A stretch of 64,000 nt of DNA from Thamnaconus septentrionalis (GCA_009823395.1 CM020502.1:17215944-17279943), one strand, 5' to 3'. Positions 33,474 to 46,320 are shown, counted from the stretch's first letter. Notes: generated by a model not told the origin, from the sequence alone. Made by a program: numbers and translations.

Positions 33474-33728
33474 GAATGGCAACTCGTGGAATTCACCGTC
33501 GCCCGGATCTCAACCAGGATCCAGGTTCTGCTGTACCAGAAGCGACCACCAGGATGTCATCAGTCCCCCAGCAATCACCCAATCGCCATCTGCTCTCAAC
33601 CTACCGGGAATATTTTGCTGTGTTTTCATGCCCCTCTTTGTTTGTCATTATGACTGTAAACACCCACATGCTCATTTGCATGTCGTGTCTCTGTATTTAA
33701 AGGTGTCGGGGGTTTGTTGTTTTTTTTT

Positions 33729-33734
33729 AATAAA
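33729..33734 (+). promoter_or_regulatory. nudc poly(A) signal
   Basis: AATAAA about 255 nt after the nudc stop, followed by another partial copy and then a long GT run that could act as the GT-rich downstream element. Confidence 0.6.
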
Positions 33735-33753
33735 TAAGTGAATCTAAAGCCAA

Positions 33754-33881
<128 letters not shown>

Positions 33882-34376
33882 TTTTAATTGAAAGACACAA
33901 CCTTGTCTTTTAAAGGCAAATTAAAGGATTTTTACTAGGCTTCCTTTGTGTTTTACAGGCCATAAACTCAAAGGTTCCCATCCTTTTAAAGTTCAAGGCC
34001 GAGGTGTTTTTCATGCTCTCAAACTAGATTTTAGAGTCCCGCACCTACTGGTTGAAGCTGCTGGTATTTAGGGAGCCAAGTCAAACTGGACATCTGTCGG
34101 CATCATTGTCAAATCTAAATAATAAAAAATACTGTTGAACACAACATTGTTGAGGTTAGTCATTTCTAAATATCTGCGCTTACAGTATGTCGTCATCCTA
34201 CTTCTGACAGCGAATGTTACTGGCCTGAGTTTTATCCAACGGTTTAGAAGTTTTATGTTCAACCACAAGAGGGCAGCGTGTCCCTTTAAGCACATTTCTC
34301 TGACCTGTTTCCGAACGCGAATGAGCGCCACCGCGTCGTCATATATGGTCAGTAATGTCAGCATAATTCATTTCAA

Positions 34377-34465
34377 TTAATATAATTTCTTCAAATTCGG
34401 CGGTCCGGATTAAAAAGCTTAAAGGGCCACTTATGGCCCCTGGGCCGTAGTTTGGCCCATGCCAG
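34377..34465 (-). mobile_element. hAT-like terminal fragment
   Basis: Contains TCCGGATTAAAAAGCTTAAA and GGGCCGTAGTTTGGCCCATG and ends CCAG. This is the reverse complement of the left end of the element at 6470-6820. A closely similar fragment lies at 59288-59366. Confidence 0.6.
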
Positions 34466-36400
34466 TTCTTGTTAATAGTTAAAGGCCTAGTGCTTTTTGG
34501 ATTAAATAGCATCAAGCACTAAGAGAGAGTACACTGCAATCACATAAATAACTCACTATGCGTATTTGTTGTTGCCTGCTTTTCATTCACTTCATCTACA
34601 GCTTTGATGATGAGTTGTGACAGCACATTGGTCTCGCTTCTTTCTTCAATAAATTGTAAAATAAGAGTTCAATCATGGAACCTACTGTTGCTTATTGTAC
34701 TGAATGAACAAAACAAGTTTTTTGTTTTTGGTGGTTTCATGTAATTCAATGAATTTTGTATTTTTTTGTTGTTTTGCTTTTTGTTTGGGGAGGTGGGGGT
34801 TGAGCTGTGCTTTTAAAACCCACACACATTCTCCACATCAGTAAGGTCGTCCTCTGCACTACTAGGCATGTATCCTGTCATTTAGCATACCAGTGTGTAA
34901 AATAACACCAGTGAGATTTTTTCTGCTTTGTCTTTTTGTTTGCGTTTTTTTTGTTTGTTTGTTTTTTGCTATCTGTCTGTATTTGGTTTCAGGAAGCATG
35001 ATGAAGACTCTGTTTGCAATCAAGCAAAGCAGACGGTGCTTGAATTTCTACTTTAGAACCATTCTGGCCATGATCCCGTCAAAAGTTAGTTAGTTATCTT
35101 ATGTACAGGTCACAATGTTTTTAAAAGCAGCTCATGACTAAAAGTGTGATGACGACAATCACCAAAAGGCTCTCTTGTTTTTTTTAAGGCTCTACATAAT
35201 TTAGTGAGTGAGCGTTTTCTAACAATATTATGTCTATATCCTGTCAATGAAAACATTTTTTTTCCCACTTTTCAGAAACCATGTTCTACACAAGCAGTTC
35301 TGTAAACCTGCCCCTTTGTGATGTCATGACTGACAATTGTAATTCAGTGACTAGGTGTGGCAACTGGCAAATAACCTTTTCTTTCTTTCGCATTTTCCGT
35401 TGTTTTTTTTTTTTTGCAGGTAGGTCAAGGATTATGGAATTTTCAGAATAGATATGACGTCCCATTGCGTTAAATCACCATTTAAGTACTTTCACATACG
35501 TCTTGTCACTCCTCGTGTCGACCTGCGTCGAGGCCACGGATCGCACGTCGCATGAGGATAATCCTCGCGCCGCTCGCGACGACCGAAAGACACGCTTTCT
35601 CACTGGGCGCCCACTGGATATCATGCTCCTCTGCTAAATGTTACTTCACTCAGGGACCAGTTTGCTTACAAGTCTTTCCTGCTCGTGTGACTGTGCACAG
35701 CTAACAGCCCTGTCAGGATGGTGAGAGGCTGTCGCCATCACTGTGGCGACCGGAGGCAACATACATTAGCTTATGCCAGCAAGCAAGTCCTGCTAATGTG
35801 TGAAATTGCTCATGTAGTTCAAAAACGCTCCTCGGACATCTGTCTCGTTTGAAACGACGCATTTTTTGCAAATCGCTGCTGCGTTTCGGAGCAGCTTTTC
35901 GGTTTCCATGAAGGGCCGGTGATTGGAACAATTTGCAACAATTTTTCTCCTGAATAGAAAAAAATAATTTTCTTTTTCTCTTTTCATACAGAAAACATGC
36001 AGCTTTACAATTAGTATGAGGATTTTTGGCGGCTGAGGCTTTTTGGGAGACACAAAAACTTTAAAAATGTAATATGTTTGCAAGTTTTGGACACAAGTTT
36101 TAAATTTCAGGCCTATTTATTTGATTAAAAATTGTTAGTTTTTATTTTGTGCAAACCTTGCGTTTGTGATCATCAAATGTACTCTTTTTTTCCATTTTCT
36201 GACTGTAACAATAGTTTTTCTTCATGTGTGATAAACGTTTTTCCAAGAACCAACATGTAGCTGGAAAAGAAGTGAGAAGAGTTCATCTTAAAAAAAATTA
36301 AAAGAATATTATATTGAAAGAGTTTGTGAGGTATTTGAAATGTGATTGGTCTAAGACTGACATTTGTTGTGACCACATTCAATTTGAAATTAAATGCTGT

Positions 36401-36439
36401 CAAAGTCAAACTCCAATTGTCAATTAACGGAGGCCAACA
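36401..36439 (+). repeat. 39-bp direct repeat, copy 1
   Basis: Begins CAAAGTCAAACTCCAATTGT and ends GGAGGCCAACAA. It matches 37620-37658 with two mismatches over 39 bp, same strand, 1.2 kb apart. Confidence 0.85.
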
Positions 36440-37619
36440 AATTTATGGGGTCAACTCACTTTCGCATCAATATCTCACATTTGTGTCAATTAAGTGAATA
36501 TTTCAAGTGAATTAACTGAATGCGTTCGACTTTCAGTACCTCCACTAGCTGGGAAGAAAGCGGCCCGATGGGATTGCGGGATGGCTGTGTGACCGTCGGA
36601 GGGGCCGAGGGCAAAGAGGAGGCAGAGTCTACTCAGCTGACAGCAATGTCTCACCAAGGTACCAGAATTTCTTCATTAACGAAGGCACACAGACATCAGA
36701 GGGACGGGGTTGGGGTTGGTCGGGGCCGGACGAGGAGGCGGTCTGCAAACACCCCTCCCCAGCACTCTGCTGACTCGCTGTTCCAGACTTGACAACTTGC
36801 TTTATTTTTTTGAGGGGCAGCGCACACCCCCTCCCTTGTAAATTGCGGGCAAGGCCTCACACAATGTGACTCACCATCATCATCGTATCTGTCAAGCCCG
36901 CTTCTGGCATTTTCCATAATAGTCCCGTCATGTTCCTGGAAATGGAGTTGAGATACATGACGGGATACGAGGGGATGGATTGGACAGGAGGTTGACGGGT
37001 AACAGTCTTGTCTTCCACCAGGGATATGGCTCACAATTTTCGGCCCTATGAACACAACATCGTTTAGGGGCCCCTCCTATACACCGTTTAATTAATAATG
37101 TTTTCCTCTGGGGCCCCCATGCACATTGTCCAACGAAATCACAACCTTTATTTCACCCAACAACGTGAACGGAGATCCAAATGTCATCTGCGTACGGTAT
37201 CAGTAAAACTAAGAAAGGTTAAAGAGACAGATGCTGAGCATTGACAGGGCATGATAAGACACTAAACTATACCGTCTCCTTTGGTTTTAATGCCAGTTCG
37301 TACTGCATTTCTGTGGACTGTTTGTTGGAATGTTAAACGTACGTAGGTTGCGGCAGTGCTTTCGTAGGAACCCTACTTAAGAGGCTAGACCGAAAATATT
37401 TCCAGATAAACATGCTGTGTAGCCAGCCTTATGTCCCCGCCCCCATATATAACTCATAACTGCAGTCACACAAAAATTTGAAAAGTGACCCAAACATCTG
37501 TTGCCTAGAGCCCTCCGTCCTCCACACCTGGGTGCCGGGCACACTCTGTAAAGCGTATTTGGAACACACACACACACACACACACACACACTTCCATGGG
37601 TGGAGCAGTGGCCAGTGTG

Positions 37620-37658
37620 CAAAGTCAAACTCCAGTTGTCAATTAGCGGAGGCCAACA
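37620..37658 (+). repeat. 39-bp direct repeat, copy 2
   Basis: See 36401-36439. This copy reads CAAAGTCAAACTCCAGTTGT at its start. Confidence 0.85.
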
Positions 37659-38585
37659 CAGGCTGCAGCCTCGAGGCGTACGGAGCACATCAACCATCTT
37701 CATCAGGACAAAGGCTTCAGTCAACTTTCCGTCCTCAGATCAACACACAAAAAACACACATGGCACGGTAGAGTCGGCCCCCCTGGGCCCAGCAGGACCC
37801 GTTTAACACTCCAGACTGAGCAAAGACCATCGACAAACATCCTCCCCATCAAGTCTGGACCACTGCTCATAAACAGGCACACACACAGCGGAGAAGATGA
37901 AACACCTGGTCTGAGGGAGACTTTTTATTTCAATCTTTACTGGCCATTATTTAGTCATTCTACTTCAAATCATGTTTAGTAGATGTAACAAAGACTGGAG
38001 CTTTCAATGTGTAAAATACCAAGGATGTACAGTTTGTGGGGGAGAAACAATTAAATAACAACCCGTTTTCCATTTGTTTGTTTTTTGTTTTGTTTTTTTA
38101 GAGTTTAAAACAGAAAATAATGTATCAGTATTTTGTGTATTAAGTGGTGACAGAAAACAGAATATTATTATGCATCTAAAAGGAAGATTTAGCTCATAAT
38201 GTTGTTGGGGATCAAGGTCTTACTGCTGCAAATGTGCCGTATTGTCTAATTCCATGAAATGAGCTAAATTACACCATCGTTCCAACCAATGTCCCAAACG
38301 TCCCTGTTCTCCCGTTTGAAACAAAGATGCCTCCTGTGCTCCGTATACGCGCAGAGGTGGATTCCTATATTTGGAGGGGCAGTAAAAGTGGAGCTTTTTC
38401 AGAGTTGTCAGTGTTTCATGAGGAGACCTTTGCTCTGCCACGATGGGCCCTGCCACCTGCAGGTCACATTGCTGCTTCATTACTGTTTGCTTGTGGCCCC
38501 GTGACCCTCCATCCTTCATTTGCACCTTGGTGAGGACCTTTCCATCACGACTGAGGGCCGAGCCTCTGTTGGCATGGCACACACT

Positions 38586-38622
<37 letters not shown>

Positions 38623-38935
38623 CACAAGTGACATCATGAGGCATGGCCTCAGGGATGAATATCCAATCTTTTGATCCAGTGTTATTTTTCCTTATTTGAA
38701 CAAGTTCCTTTTTGATTATCTATCTCGTATCCTTTTTGTTGGTAGGACTTCTCAGATCATTATTTTAGCAATTCTGATCTTTAAAAAAGTTAAAACTCTC
38801 ATAATTCTGATGCTAAAACTAAAGAAATTCTAAAATGCTCAATAAATATTATTTCATGTTTTGTTATTTTGAATTTGCCTCTGTTTACTGTACTGACTTT
38901 TGCATTGACGGCCTATTTAGTGTTCCTTTTATCTA

Positions 38936-38987
38936 CCCATCCATCCATTTTCAATACCTGCTTCATCCTGCACTCAGGGTTGCGAGG
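38936..38987 (-). mobile_element. 52-bp LINE 3' tail with target duplication
   Basis: The short fragment CCCATCCATCCATTTTCAAT through GGGTTGCGAGG is flanked by perfect 12-bp repeats, TCCTTTTATCTA, at 38924-38935 and 38988-38999. It is an extremely 5'-truncated L2/CR1-like insertion. Confidence 0.8.
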
Positions 38988-40960
38988 TCCTTTTATCTAG
39001 TCATTCGTAATTGTTTTGTTAATATATTTATTTATTTATATTTCAGTCTCTTATTATTTTTATACCTGTATTTCTGCCTTGTGGAATGTAAATTATTTGG
39101 TGTATTTTTCTTTCTGCATATTCCAAATAAAATATGTTGAAACCCTTTTTGTGCCATTTGTTTACTTTTTCTTGAAATACATGTCAAATGTGTCATAAAC
39201 ATTGTCCAACAAAGTCCACCTTTTTACCCTTTGTTCCTTCCTCTTGATAATGAGCAGTTGCTGGTGCTCTTCTGGGAGTCATTGCTCTCTGTGATGTTAC
39301 AGAGGGCAGTAATACCTCAGCCAGGCCCCTTCAAGGTGAATGACAGCACCTCCAGCCAGATGTTGAAACAATCTAAAAGTCACCTCTTTTGTGAGGCCCT
39401 TATCAGGTGATGAACATGTAATGACGCAGCAGTTTTAGCAGCGAGCTAAAGATTAGCATGTTTGTGAGAAAGACTTTTTAGGATTATGAATTGTGTCAGG
39501 CTTCTTCTGGGTTAAAAACAAAAGCTTGGAGTCCTCTTGGTCTCTGCGGGGCATTTAAGAGCTAACAGACATATAATGTTGTATTCAGTCCTTGGTGTCA
39601 GCTTCTCAGCTCTCCACTCAGAAGCTTTGATTTTGCTCTCATGCGCTTCTGAATGTGTTAGCCGTGTGTCGCACCACAACGCAGAAATGACAAAAGGGTG
39701 CCAGTACTGGAAAAACACCCTGATAGATTTCTTCAACAGAGCAGCCTCACTTCAATTACACGTCAGAGAAGCCACACGCACTTAGCGTAGCTCTGCTGAT
39801 GTGGTTATTTGTAGAAAGTTCATGTGGCAGGTCTGAAAGTTCAGTTACGAGGGAGCGAACTGGGTGTTGGAGAGATTTGGCACCACATAAATCCTATCTG
39901 CAAAATGAAATGTTCTTTTTCAGCAACTTAAACTCAATTATATTTTTAAAGGAACCACCAACGTCTTCTTTTCCCATGAAAAAAAGGCCTTTGGATGCCT
40001 TGTTTTTGTGGTGTGCTCATATTGCATATGTTATATTTGATATTTTGTATGTGTGTGGGTTTTTTTTTTTACTCTTGCAAATATGTGGAAATACAGCATT
40101 GGTCCGCTGTTCACACACACAAAATGGTCTGAAAATTGAGTGTGGAATAATGGACGGTTCAGACTTTCCCTCTTTTCTTTAGACTTTGTCTACAAATGGT
40201 ACTTGAGTTTGTACCGAGCACCACTGCTACACTTTTCTACCAGCAGCTGTTAGTTTAACTTTTGTTTGTTCCGTCATCGTTTTGTAACGTTAAAATTGGA
40301 GCTAATGTTGCTAGATAGCTAACATGCCAGTGCTTACGCGTGAAAAGTAGTGTTCGGCTATCTTAGCTATTTAATCACGTCAGTATCATAAATTAAATCT
40401 CCTGCTCGGCATATCCTGTATATTAAGTCCAACAAATGACAATTAGTATCACTTTTCTCCATGTACGACGGAACTTTTCTTTACATTTTCATCATAAAGT
40501 TAAGTGAGTTGTGGTCAGTGTTGTGGCATTTCCATCCTTGAAAAATTGTGATTTGTCTACAGACATATGTCCACCATTAGTACTATATGTGACGATGTGC
40601 TTCCTAGTAGTGTGACTGGCTGGCCATGGCTAATCGACTCTAAACAAGTACATCAGGTATTGACAGTGGTCCTTGCTCTAAAAAGACATGTACAATAAGG
40701 TTAATTAATACTGAGTGTATTTATGACTATAGTAGTAAATATATTAAGTAGTAGAGGATGAAGAAAATAACTAGAATACAACATTGTCACTCCCAGTGAA
40801 AGTAAGATAGCAGCGTTCAGTTTGAGTTCTGTGTGGCACTCACTAATGGCACTGTTCTATTTGGAACATAGTTTCTGCTTTCAAAGTTTAGGCAATGACA
40901 AAATACAGATGCACAGAGATGAAACTGAAGCACTGTTTTTTAGATGACAGACATTTTTAA

Positions 40961-40966
40961 TTTATT
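40961..40966 (-). promoter_or_regulatory. Candidate distal tbxta poly(A) signal
   Basis: AATAAA on the minus strand about 645 nt past the tbxta stop. A more proximal AATAAA is at 41168-41173, about 440 nt past the stop. Confidence 0.4.
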
Positions 40967-41611
40967 ATTAAATGACATAAATAAAACTCAGAGTCAGTTC
41001 AAATACAAATAGACAGTTATGTACAGGCATTTTTCAAGGGAACTGGGGTTTCTGCCCGACAACACCCCACCGCGATTCAAAAGGCACTTGTGTTCAATCT
41101 CGATCCGATCTTTTTTATCATCAGAAAAGGCACATTTAAATGCAAAAAAAACCCCACAAGACGTTAATTTATTCTATTTACACACATGTACACATTCATG
41201 TTAGCAATTCATCTCGCTTTTCCTTGAGCTGTGAGGACAACAAAATCATCATGACAAGGTCAGTTGGAAAAGTTTTCATCTCTGAGTCTGACAAACATGT
41301 CGTAGGCATGTTTTAGAATTACTAAGAGCTGGGAAACAGATTTTTAAAGCTTATTTTTTTGTCATGTCCATGAAGAAGTGTGGGAAGATTGTCCTTCGAT
41401 TCCTTATCCCTGCACCTCAGCAAGCTCTAGCCTCTTGTTCTTTTGGATGGATCACCTCAGCTTGGCCACAAACAGGAGCCAGTAGATCCTTGCAGGTCTC
41501 GTCACATCTCCATTTTTCTCCAAGATTATCAATTTGTCTTTGTCTCTCCTCTTGCTCCTTCACAGTCCCTGTCCTTCCGGGTGGACACAAAACTGCAGCC
41601 GCTGCCGCCGA

Positions 41612-43145
41612 TCAGTAGCTCTGGGCGACAGGCGTCCAGGATGCGGTAAGCCTGGCGATGGAGCTCTCGAACTGGGCGTCCCCAACGCCCACCTCGCCCA
41701 GGTTGGGGTCGTACATGGAGGAGGGCGAGGAAACAGGCAGAGATGAGGTAAGGCCCGTGTAGGAGGATCCCCTCAAGAACTGGGAGGTCAGACCTCCGGG
41801 TATGGAGCCTGAAGAAGAGCCTGAAGGGGTGAGGGTGGTGCCGGCCACTGACCACAGGCTGGGGTACTGACTGTGGACGAGGACGGAGGCATGGGGTTAT
41901 TCTGGGTTCATATTTGACAATCCGACACGGAAAACTTAACAACAGAAATTGACAATGTCGAATACAACCATATGTAAGGTATTTACCTGGAGTTCGAAGT
42001 GGAGTTGGTGCTGTGGGACAATGTGCCCATGCCTGTGGAATTGGGGATCTGGAGAGCGGACCAGCTGTCATGAGCAGGCAGAGTCCCGCTGGTGTTGTCC
42101 ATGTAGTTGTCTGCAAAAGTGAAGAAAAAGACCAAGATTTTAACATCAAATACCCCTTCTTCACCTCAGCTGTTGCCCACTATCATCAAGCTGTCGTGCG
42201 TCCAGTTCCCTACTTGTGCTGGAGGTGCGGTGGGAGTAGTGGCTGGGGTACGGGGCCGCCCTGTGACTCCTCAGGCTGGAGTAGCGCTCGCAGTAGGAGC
42301 CTGAAGAGTGGCCCGCTGTGCTGCTGAACTGAGGGGGGCTGCTGCTGGGGCAGATGGGAGCCTGGCCGGGGAGGAACCAACCTCCAACTGCAGAGGATCA
42401 GAAAAATAAAATTGAGGCCTCGCAACACACAAAAAGACATGGCGCACCCGTTATTGCTATCGGTGCGGAGGAATCACTGAAAAGTTGGAAAACTCACGTT
42501 GAGAGTAGCCCGACTGCTGGCTGTCGGTGTTGTGATCGGGGACATCTTTGTGGTCGCTCCTGCAATCAAAAGTAGTATCAGAACATCTGCTGTCAAATGG
42601 TTGAACAGATCATCTGACAAGGCGTTGGTGCTTCTTGTATGTACCTTTCTTTGGCGTCTAGGAAGGCTTTGGCAAAGGGATTGTGCTTGATCTTCAGAGC
42701 AGTAATCTGTGGACAGAAAAGGACAAATTTAGGAACTTGTACTAAAGTTTGGGGCGAGGCAACGTTGGCAGTAATGCTGGCGGGGACTGACCTCTTCGTT
42801 CTGGTAGGCAGTGACAGCAATAAACTGGGTTTCGGGGAACGACTGGCTGCTGATCATCTTCTGGACGCCTCCGACCTTCACGATGTGTATCCTGGGCTCA
42901 TACTTGTGTAGAGAGTTCAGCATGATCTGCGGGAAGATTTTAAAAATGACATTAACGTCAGTAACTAATATCAAGACTTTTACATCCTCTCAAATTGTTG
43001 CGTTTTTGGAATAGTGGCGAGTAAACTGTCATGGCTCCAAATGACAAATCCCACCGTTTGCGGTGAAGTGTTTGTCTCTGGATACCAATAAAGCAAAGAA
43101 CGTTGTTTTCAAAAAAAAAAAAAAAGTATGTTTTTTCTTAATAAA

Positions 43146-43176
<31 letters not shown>

Positions 43177-43967
43177 AAAAAATGTCTGTCATGTCGCCCT
43201 CACCTGTCCGCCGCCGTTGAGTTTGTTGGAGAGCTTGACTTTGCTGAAGGACACGGGCGCTTTCATCCAGTGCGCCCCGAAGTTGGGCGAGTCCGGGTGG
43301 ATGTACACGCAGCTCGGGCTCTGCGGCTCCGGCTTGCCGCCGGGCACCCACTCCCCGTTCACGTACTTCCAGCGGTTGTTGTCGGCGGCCACGAAATCCA
43401 GCAGCACCGAGTACATGGCGTTGGGATCCAGACCGCTGACGCTGGCCCTCAGCACCGGGAACATCCTCCTGGGGTCGGGGTCGGGGTGGAGGGGAGAAAG
43501 CGATTGGGCAACGGTTAGTTAGTAGGGAAGCGTCGGAGCGCATCAAGTAGAGCCGGATTATATATCTCTAAGATCGGATCGCAATATTTTTACTTTTATT
43601 ATTATCTTTTTTTTTTTTTTGACACAATAAGTCTCCTGGCTGCTTCGAGAAGGAAAGCAACAGTTTCTGCTGTGTTTATTTACCGTTGGAATCTATTTTA
43701 GGCGCAAAGTAACAGGACGCAGATGTGCGCAAAAGGCGCAGAAATGTTAAAACACCTCCAACCCGCCGGTGCCAGAACTTACCTCCCCGTCTTGGTGACG
43801 ATCATCTCGTTGGTCAACTCTTTGAACTTGATCCACAGGTCGGCGTCGTCCAGCGTCAGTTTAATATCCCGCTCGGTCACGTCCCCTTTCTCGCTGCCCT
43901 TCTGGAACTCGCTCTCCACGGCGCTGAGCAGATGCTCCAGGCGCTGGTCGGGGTTGGAAGAAGACAT
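41612..43967 (-). CDS. tbxta: T-box transcription factor Brachyury a (no tail a)
   Basis: Eight exons: 43783-43967, 43204-43468, 42792-42926, 42645-42706, 42498-42559, 42214-42387, 41987-42110, 41612-41870. All phases fit and give 421 residues (zebrafish Ntl about 423). The T-box runs from about residue 44 ([20 protein letters not shown]) through [32 protein letters not shown] and [18 protein letters not shown] to about 217 (KAFLDAKER). The N-terminus [20 protein letters not shown] and the C-terminus [18 protein letters not shown] match fish Brachyury, not TBX19. It binds TCACACCT-type half-sites in the nucleus and activates the mesoderm and notochord programme. It stands alone between two gene-poor stretches, as expected for a developmental regulator. 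The a rather than b paralogue is chosen from closeness to zebrafish tbxta as I recall it. Confidence 0.95.
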
Positions 43968-44212
43968 AATTTCCTCGCGGGCTTGAGAGACGTGGGTTGT
44001 CCGTTGTCGGGAGGCCGAAGCGCAGTCGAGGCTTTGGTGGGAGGCGAGAGGTAAGGGCCGAGGACTGTTCTGCTTTCTGGCCCCTCCGAGGCCGCGACAT
44101 TTAAGGGCCCCAAGGGACCGCATGGGGACTGGGGGCGTGGCTTAGGCGCACACATCTCACTCCCCTTTGCCCCCCCCCCCTCCACTCCCCCCAACACACC
44201 CTCCTCCTCACA

Positions 44213-44219
44213 TTATAAA
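44213..44219 (-). promoter_or_regulatory. TATA-like element upstream of tbxta
   Basis: The minus strand reads TTTATAAT about 246 nt upstream of the start codon. A second AT-rich candidate (CTTAAATG) lies at 44098-44105. Neither start site can be proven from sequence. Confidence 0.3.
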
Positions 44220-44418
44220 CTCACTATTTACTATTTAAAAATATATCAATTTTAAGCACCCACCTGAGATAAAAGTCACATTTGCAGATCAGCAAGCAAA
44301 CATAAATAAAATCCCTCTCAGGATTTTACAGTTTGATTTTCTAAATTTAAAAAAAGGGGGAAAAGATCTGTTTAATCCGCCCCAGCTGATGTCCTACATA
44401 TTCAAATCCAGGCATCCA

Positions 44419-44481
44419 AACAAAGGAAGGGGAAGCAAGTGGGAGAGTCGTGCCTTTGAACTCACTTGTGTATTTGCAAAT
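44419..44481. promoter_or_regulatory. Motif cluster: two TCF/LEF, one FoxH1-like, one POU-like site
   Basis: AACAAAGG at 44419-44426 and CCTTTGAA at 44453-44460 fit the TCF/LEF consensus. TGTGTATT at 44467-44474 fits FoxH1. The overlapping ATTTGCAAAT (44472-44481) is octamer-like. All lie within 63 bp, about 450-515 nt upstream of the tbxta ATG. Brachyury is a known direct target of Wnt/TCF in mouse and of Nodal and Pou5f3 inputs in fish. Confidence 0.4.
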
Positions 44482-45443
44482 AGTGCTAATCTTTTGTTGT
44501 CCTCATGTGGGAGAGGGCCCGTGTTTACCGAGCGTGGGCCATTAGGGGCAGGCCGCGTTCCTGTTGTGCCAAAAGTGTGGACGGCCCTCGAGTGATGCCT
44601 CGCCGTTTGCATAATGGGCCTCGCATTGGGCCTCTTCCCTTCGGTCGCCTCTGATGTTTGATATTTGGCGCTGCCGAGCGTCCCGCGGAGGCCACTTCCA
44701 CTATGTAAATAGAAGCCTTTCTTTAATAAAGCAGAGACAACGCTCCAAGGAGTCCTCCTCCGCTCGCTGGATGGCATCGTCGAGAGGGCGGCGGCGTTAA
44801 ATTCCCATCAACTCGCCCGGAAATGAGCCAGTTTGAGTTTGCGGAGTTCTGCACCTAATGGCAATAGGAGTTCAATGGCCTCAATCCAGAATTTTAAAGT
44901 TTCCCCCTCGAACGTGAGCAGGGGATTGATTTGAAAACTTTTATGACAATCTAAAAGAGTCGAAAAAATGAAGAAAATTAAGAAAGTTCAACCGTTTTGT
45001 TGAAACAGCAGCAGTCGGCAATTGAAAGAAATGATCGCGGTGATCTACTACCCTCAGTTGCACCCCGTCATATTGCATCTGTGAGAAATCATTTAAAATT
45101 ATTGAAATAAATACTCTGTCAACTCAAGCTGTAAAATGTATACGTTTTTAAAGAAGACCAATTTATTTCCAATCGAATCTTAGTTCTGGGCAGAGATCAC
45201 ATGTGCAGCGCTTAAGGCCCAACGCTGTGAATCTTGTTTCCATCGCCGGCCCACCTGAACTCACACTCCTCTCAACCACCGGTCCGTTTCAGAGCCGAGC
45301 CGAGCCGAGCCGAGCCGAGTTCCCACCCCTGACTCGGCTGTCTGTGATGTACTTGATATTGAGTGAGGCCTTTGGAGCGCGACTCCACTTTACTACGCCA
45401 CTTCCTCCTGTTCTACAGAGGCCATAAATGTAAAGGGGCTCTC

Positions 45444-45451
45444 TCACACCT
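45444..45451 (+). promoter_or_regulatory. T-box half-site upstream of tbxta
   Basis: TCACACCT, an exact Brachyury half-site, about 1.48 kb upstream of the tbxta ATG. A second, inverted core (AGGTGTG) lies at 45756-45762. Confidence 0.3.
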
Positions 45452-45516
45452 TTCCATCCCATATCATTCAGTGGCCTCTTCCTTTTCCCCCTTATGTGTC
45501 TGCGTGTCTGCGTGTC

Positions 45517-45520
<4 letters not shown>

Positions 45521-45559
<39 letters not shown>
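45521..45559. repeat. (TG)n microsatellite
   Basis: About 19 TG units upstream of tbxta. Confidence 0.95.
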
Positions 45560-45560
<1 letters not shown>

Positions 45561-45843
45561 TCTTCTTTTTTCAATTTTGGAGGGCAGAGAGCATTCAAAG
45601 TCGAGTGCAGACAAGAACCCAATGAGAGAACAAATTTCATTCAAATGTTTTGAAAACAGAAAAATCTCATTTATAGTCGGGGGGGGGGGTCAATTGTATT
45701 TGACTTCGATAAATTGTGACTGTTCCATCAGTGTCCTCTGATTAACTGTATTAGAAGGTGTGTTTTAATCAGTGTGCAAAATACAGACAAAGCAAAAAAT
45801 TTAAGGGGGTCTCATATTTTCTCAAAAAAGTTATCTATCATTA

Positions 45844-46320
45844 GCTGTGTTTCATGACCCCTAGAAGTGCACAAAACCTAAAGAATAGAACACATAAACT
45901 TGGAAAAAAACTCTCAAATATGGCTAAAAGGTTTTGACGCTCTCATGAGGTGGTTTTTCAGACGTATCCACATGGAGGTATATCTCAAAAGTGCCATGGA
46001 AACACTTTCTTTCGCATTTATACGTCACTGGACGTGACGCACGGGGTCACGTGACCAGTTCACTTCAAGTGAAAATGCTGCGTTTTGTTTGGACGGACGG
46101 AGGAGGAGACGGAACATTTTTTACAAGTCATCAAAGAGAAAAAATATAACAACCATTATTGACAGCAAACAAATGTAAACAAACAAAAACAAACGTTACT
46201 CTTATAAAATCTTGACGAGATTTTACGAGAATTTACGACTTGTGCAAATCGCAAGTGTACTTTATCGAAATTTTAGAAATATCGCTTTTATTTGACGGAC
46301 AAACTGGACTGAAACGCAGC
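45844..46320 (-). mobile_element. TA-flanked inverted-repeat element, copy 3
   Basis: Reverse orientation of the copies at 8533-9031 and 51015-51652. Plus-strand ends are GCTGTGTTTCATGACC and GAAACGCAGC, with TA on both sides (45842-45843 and 46321-46322). Shared interior landmarks include CTCAAATATGGCTAAAAGGT and GTCACGTGACC. Confidence 0.7.

Larger units (their letters stand above)
33882..40960. other. Intergenic region between nudc and tbxta
   Basis: No supported gene. The two genes converge across it. Contents include a hAT 3' end (34377-34465), a 39-bp direct repeat pair (36401-36439 and 37620-37658), CA repeats (37565-37590 and 38588-38621), and a 52-bp LINE tail insertion (38936-38987). 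Short open frames near 36.5 and 36.9 kb have no recognisable domain. Confidence 0.5.

Noticed and set aside
36520..37055. Short frames on both strands between nudc and tbxta, checked for trnp1 or other 1p36.11 genes
   Set aside because: No similarity to neighbours expected from human gene order, and no conserved motif.
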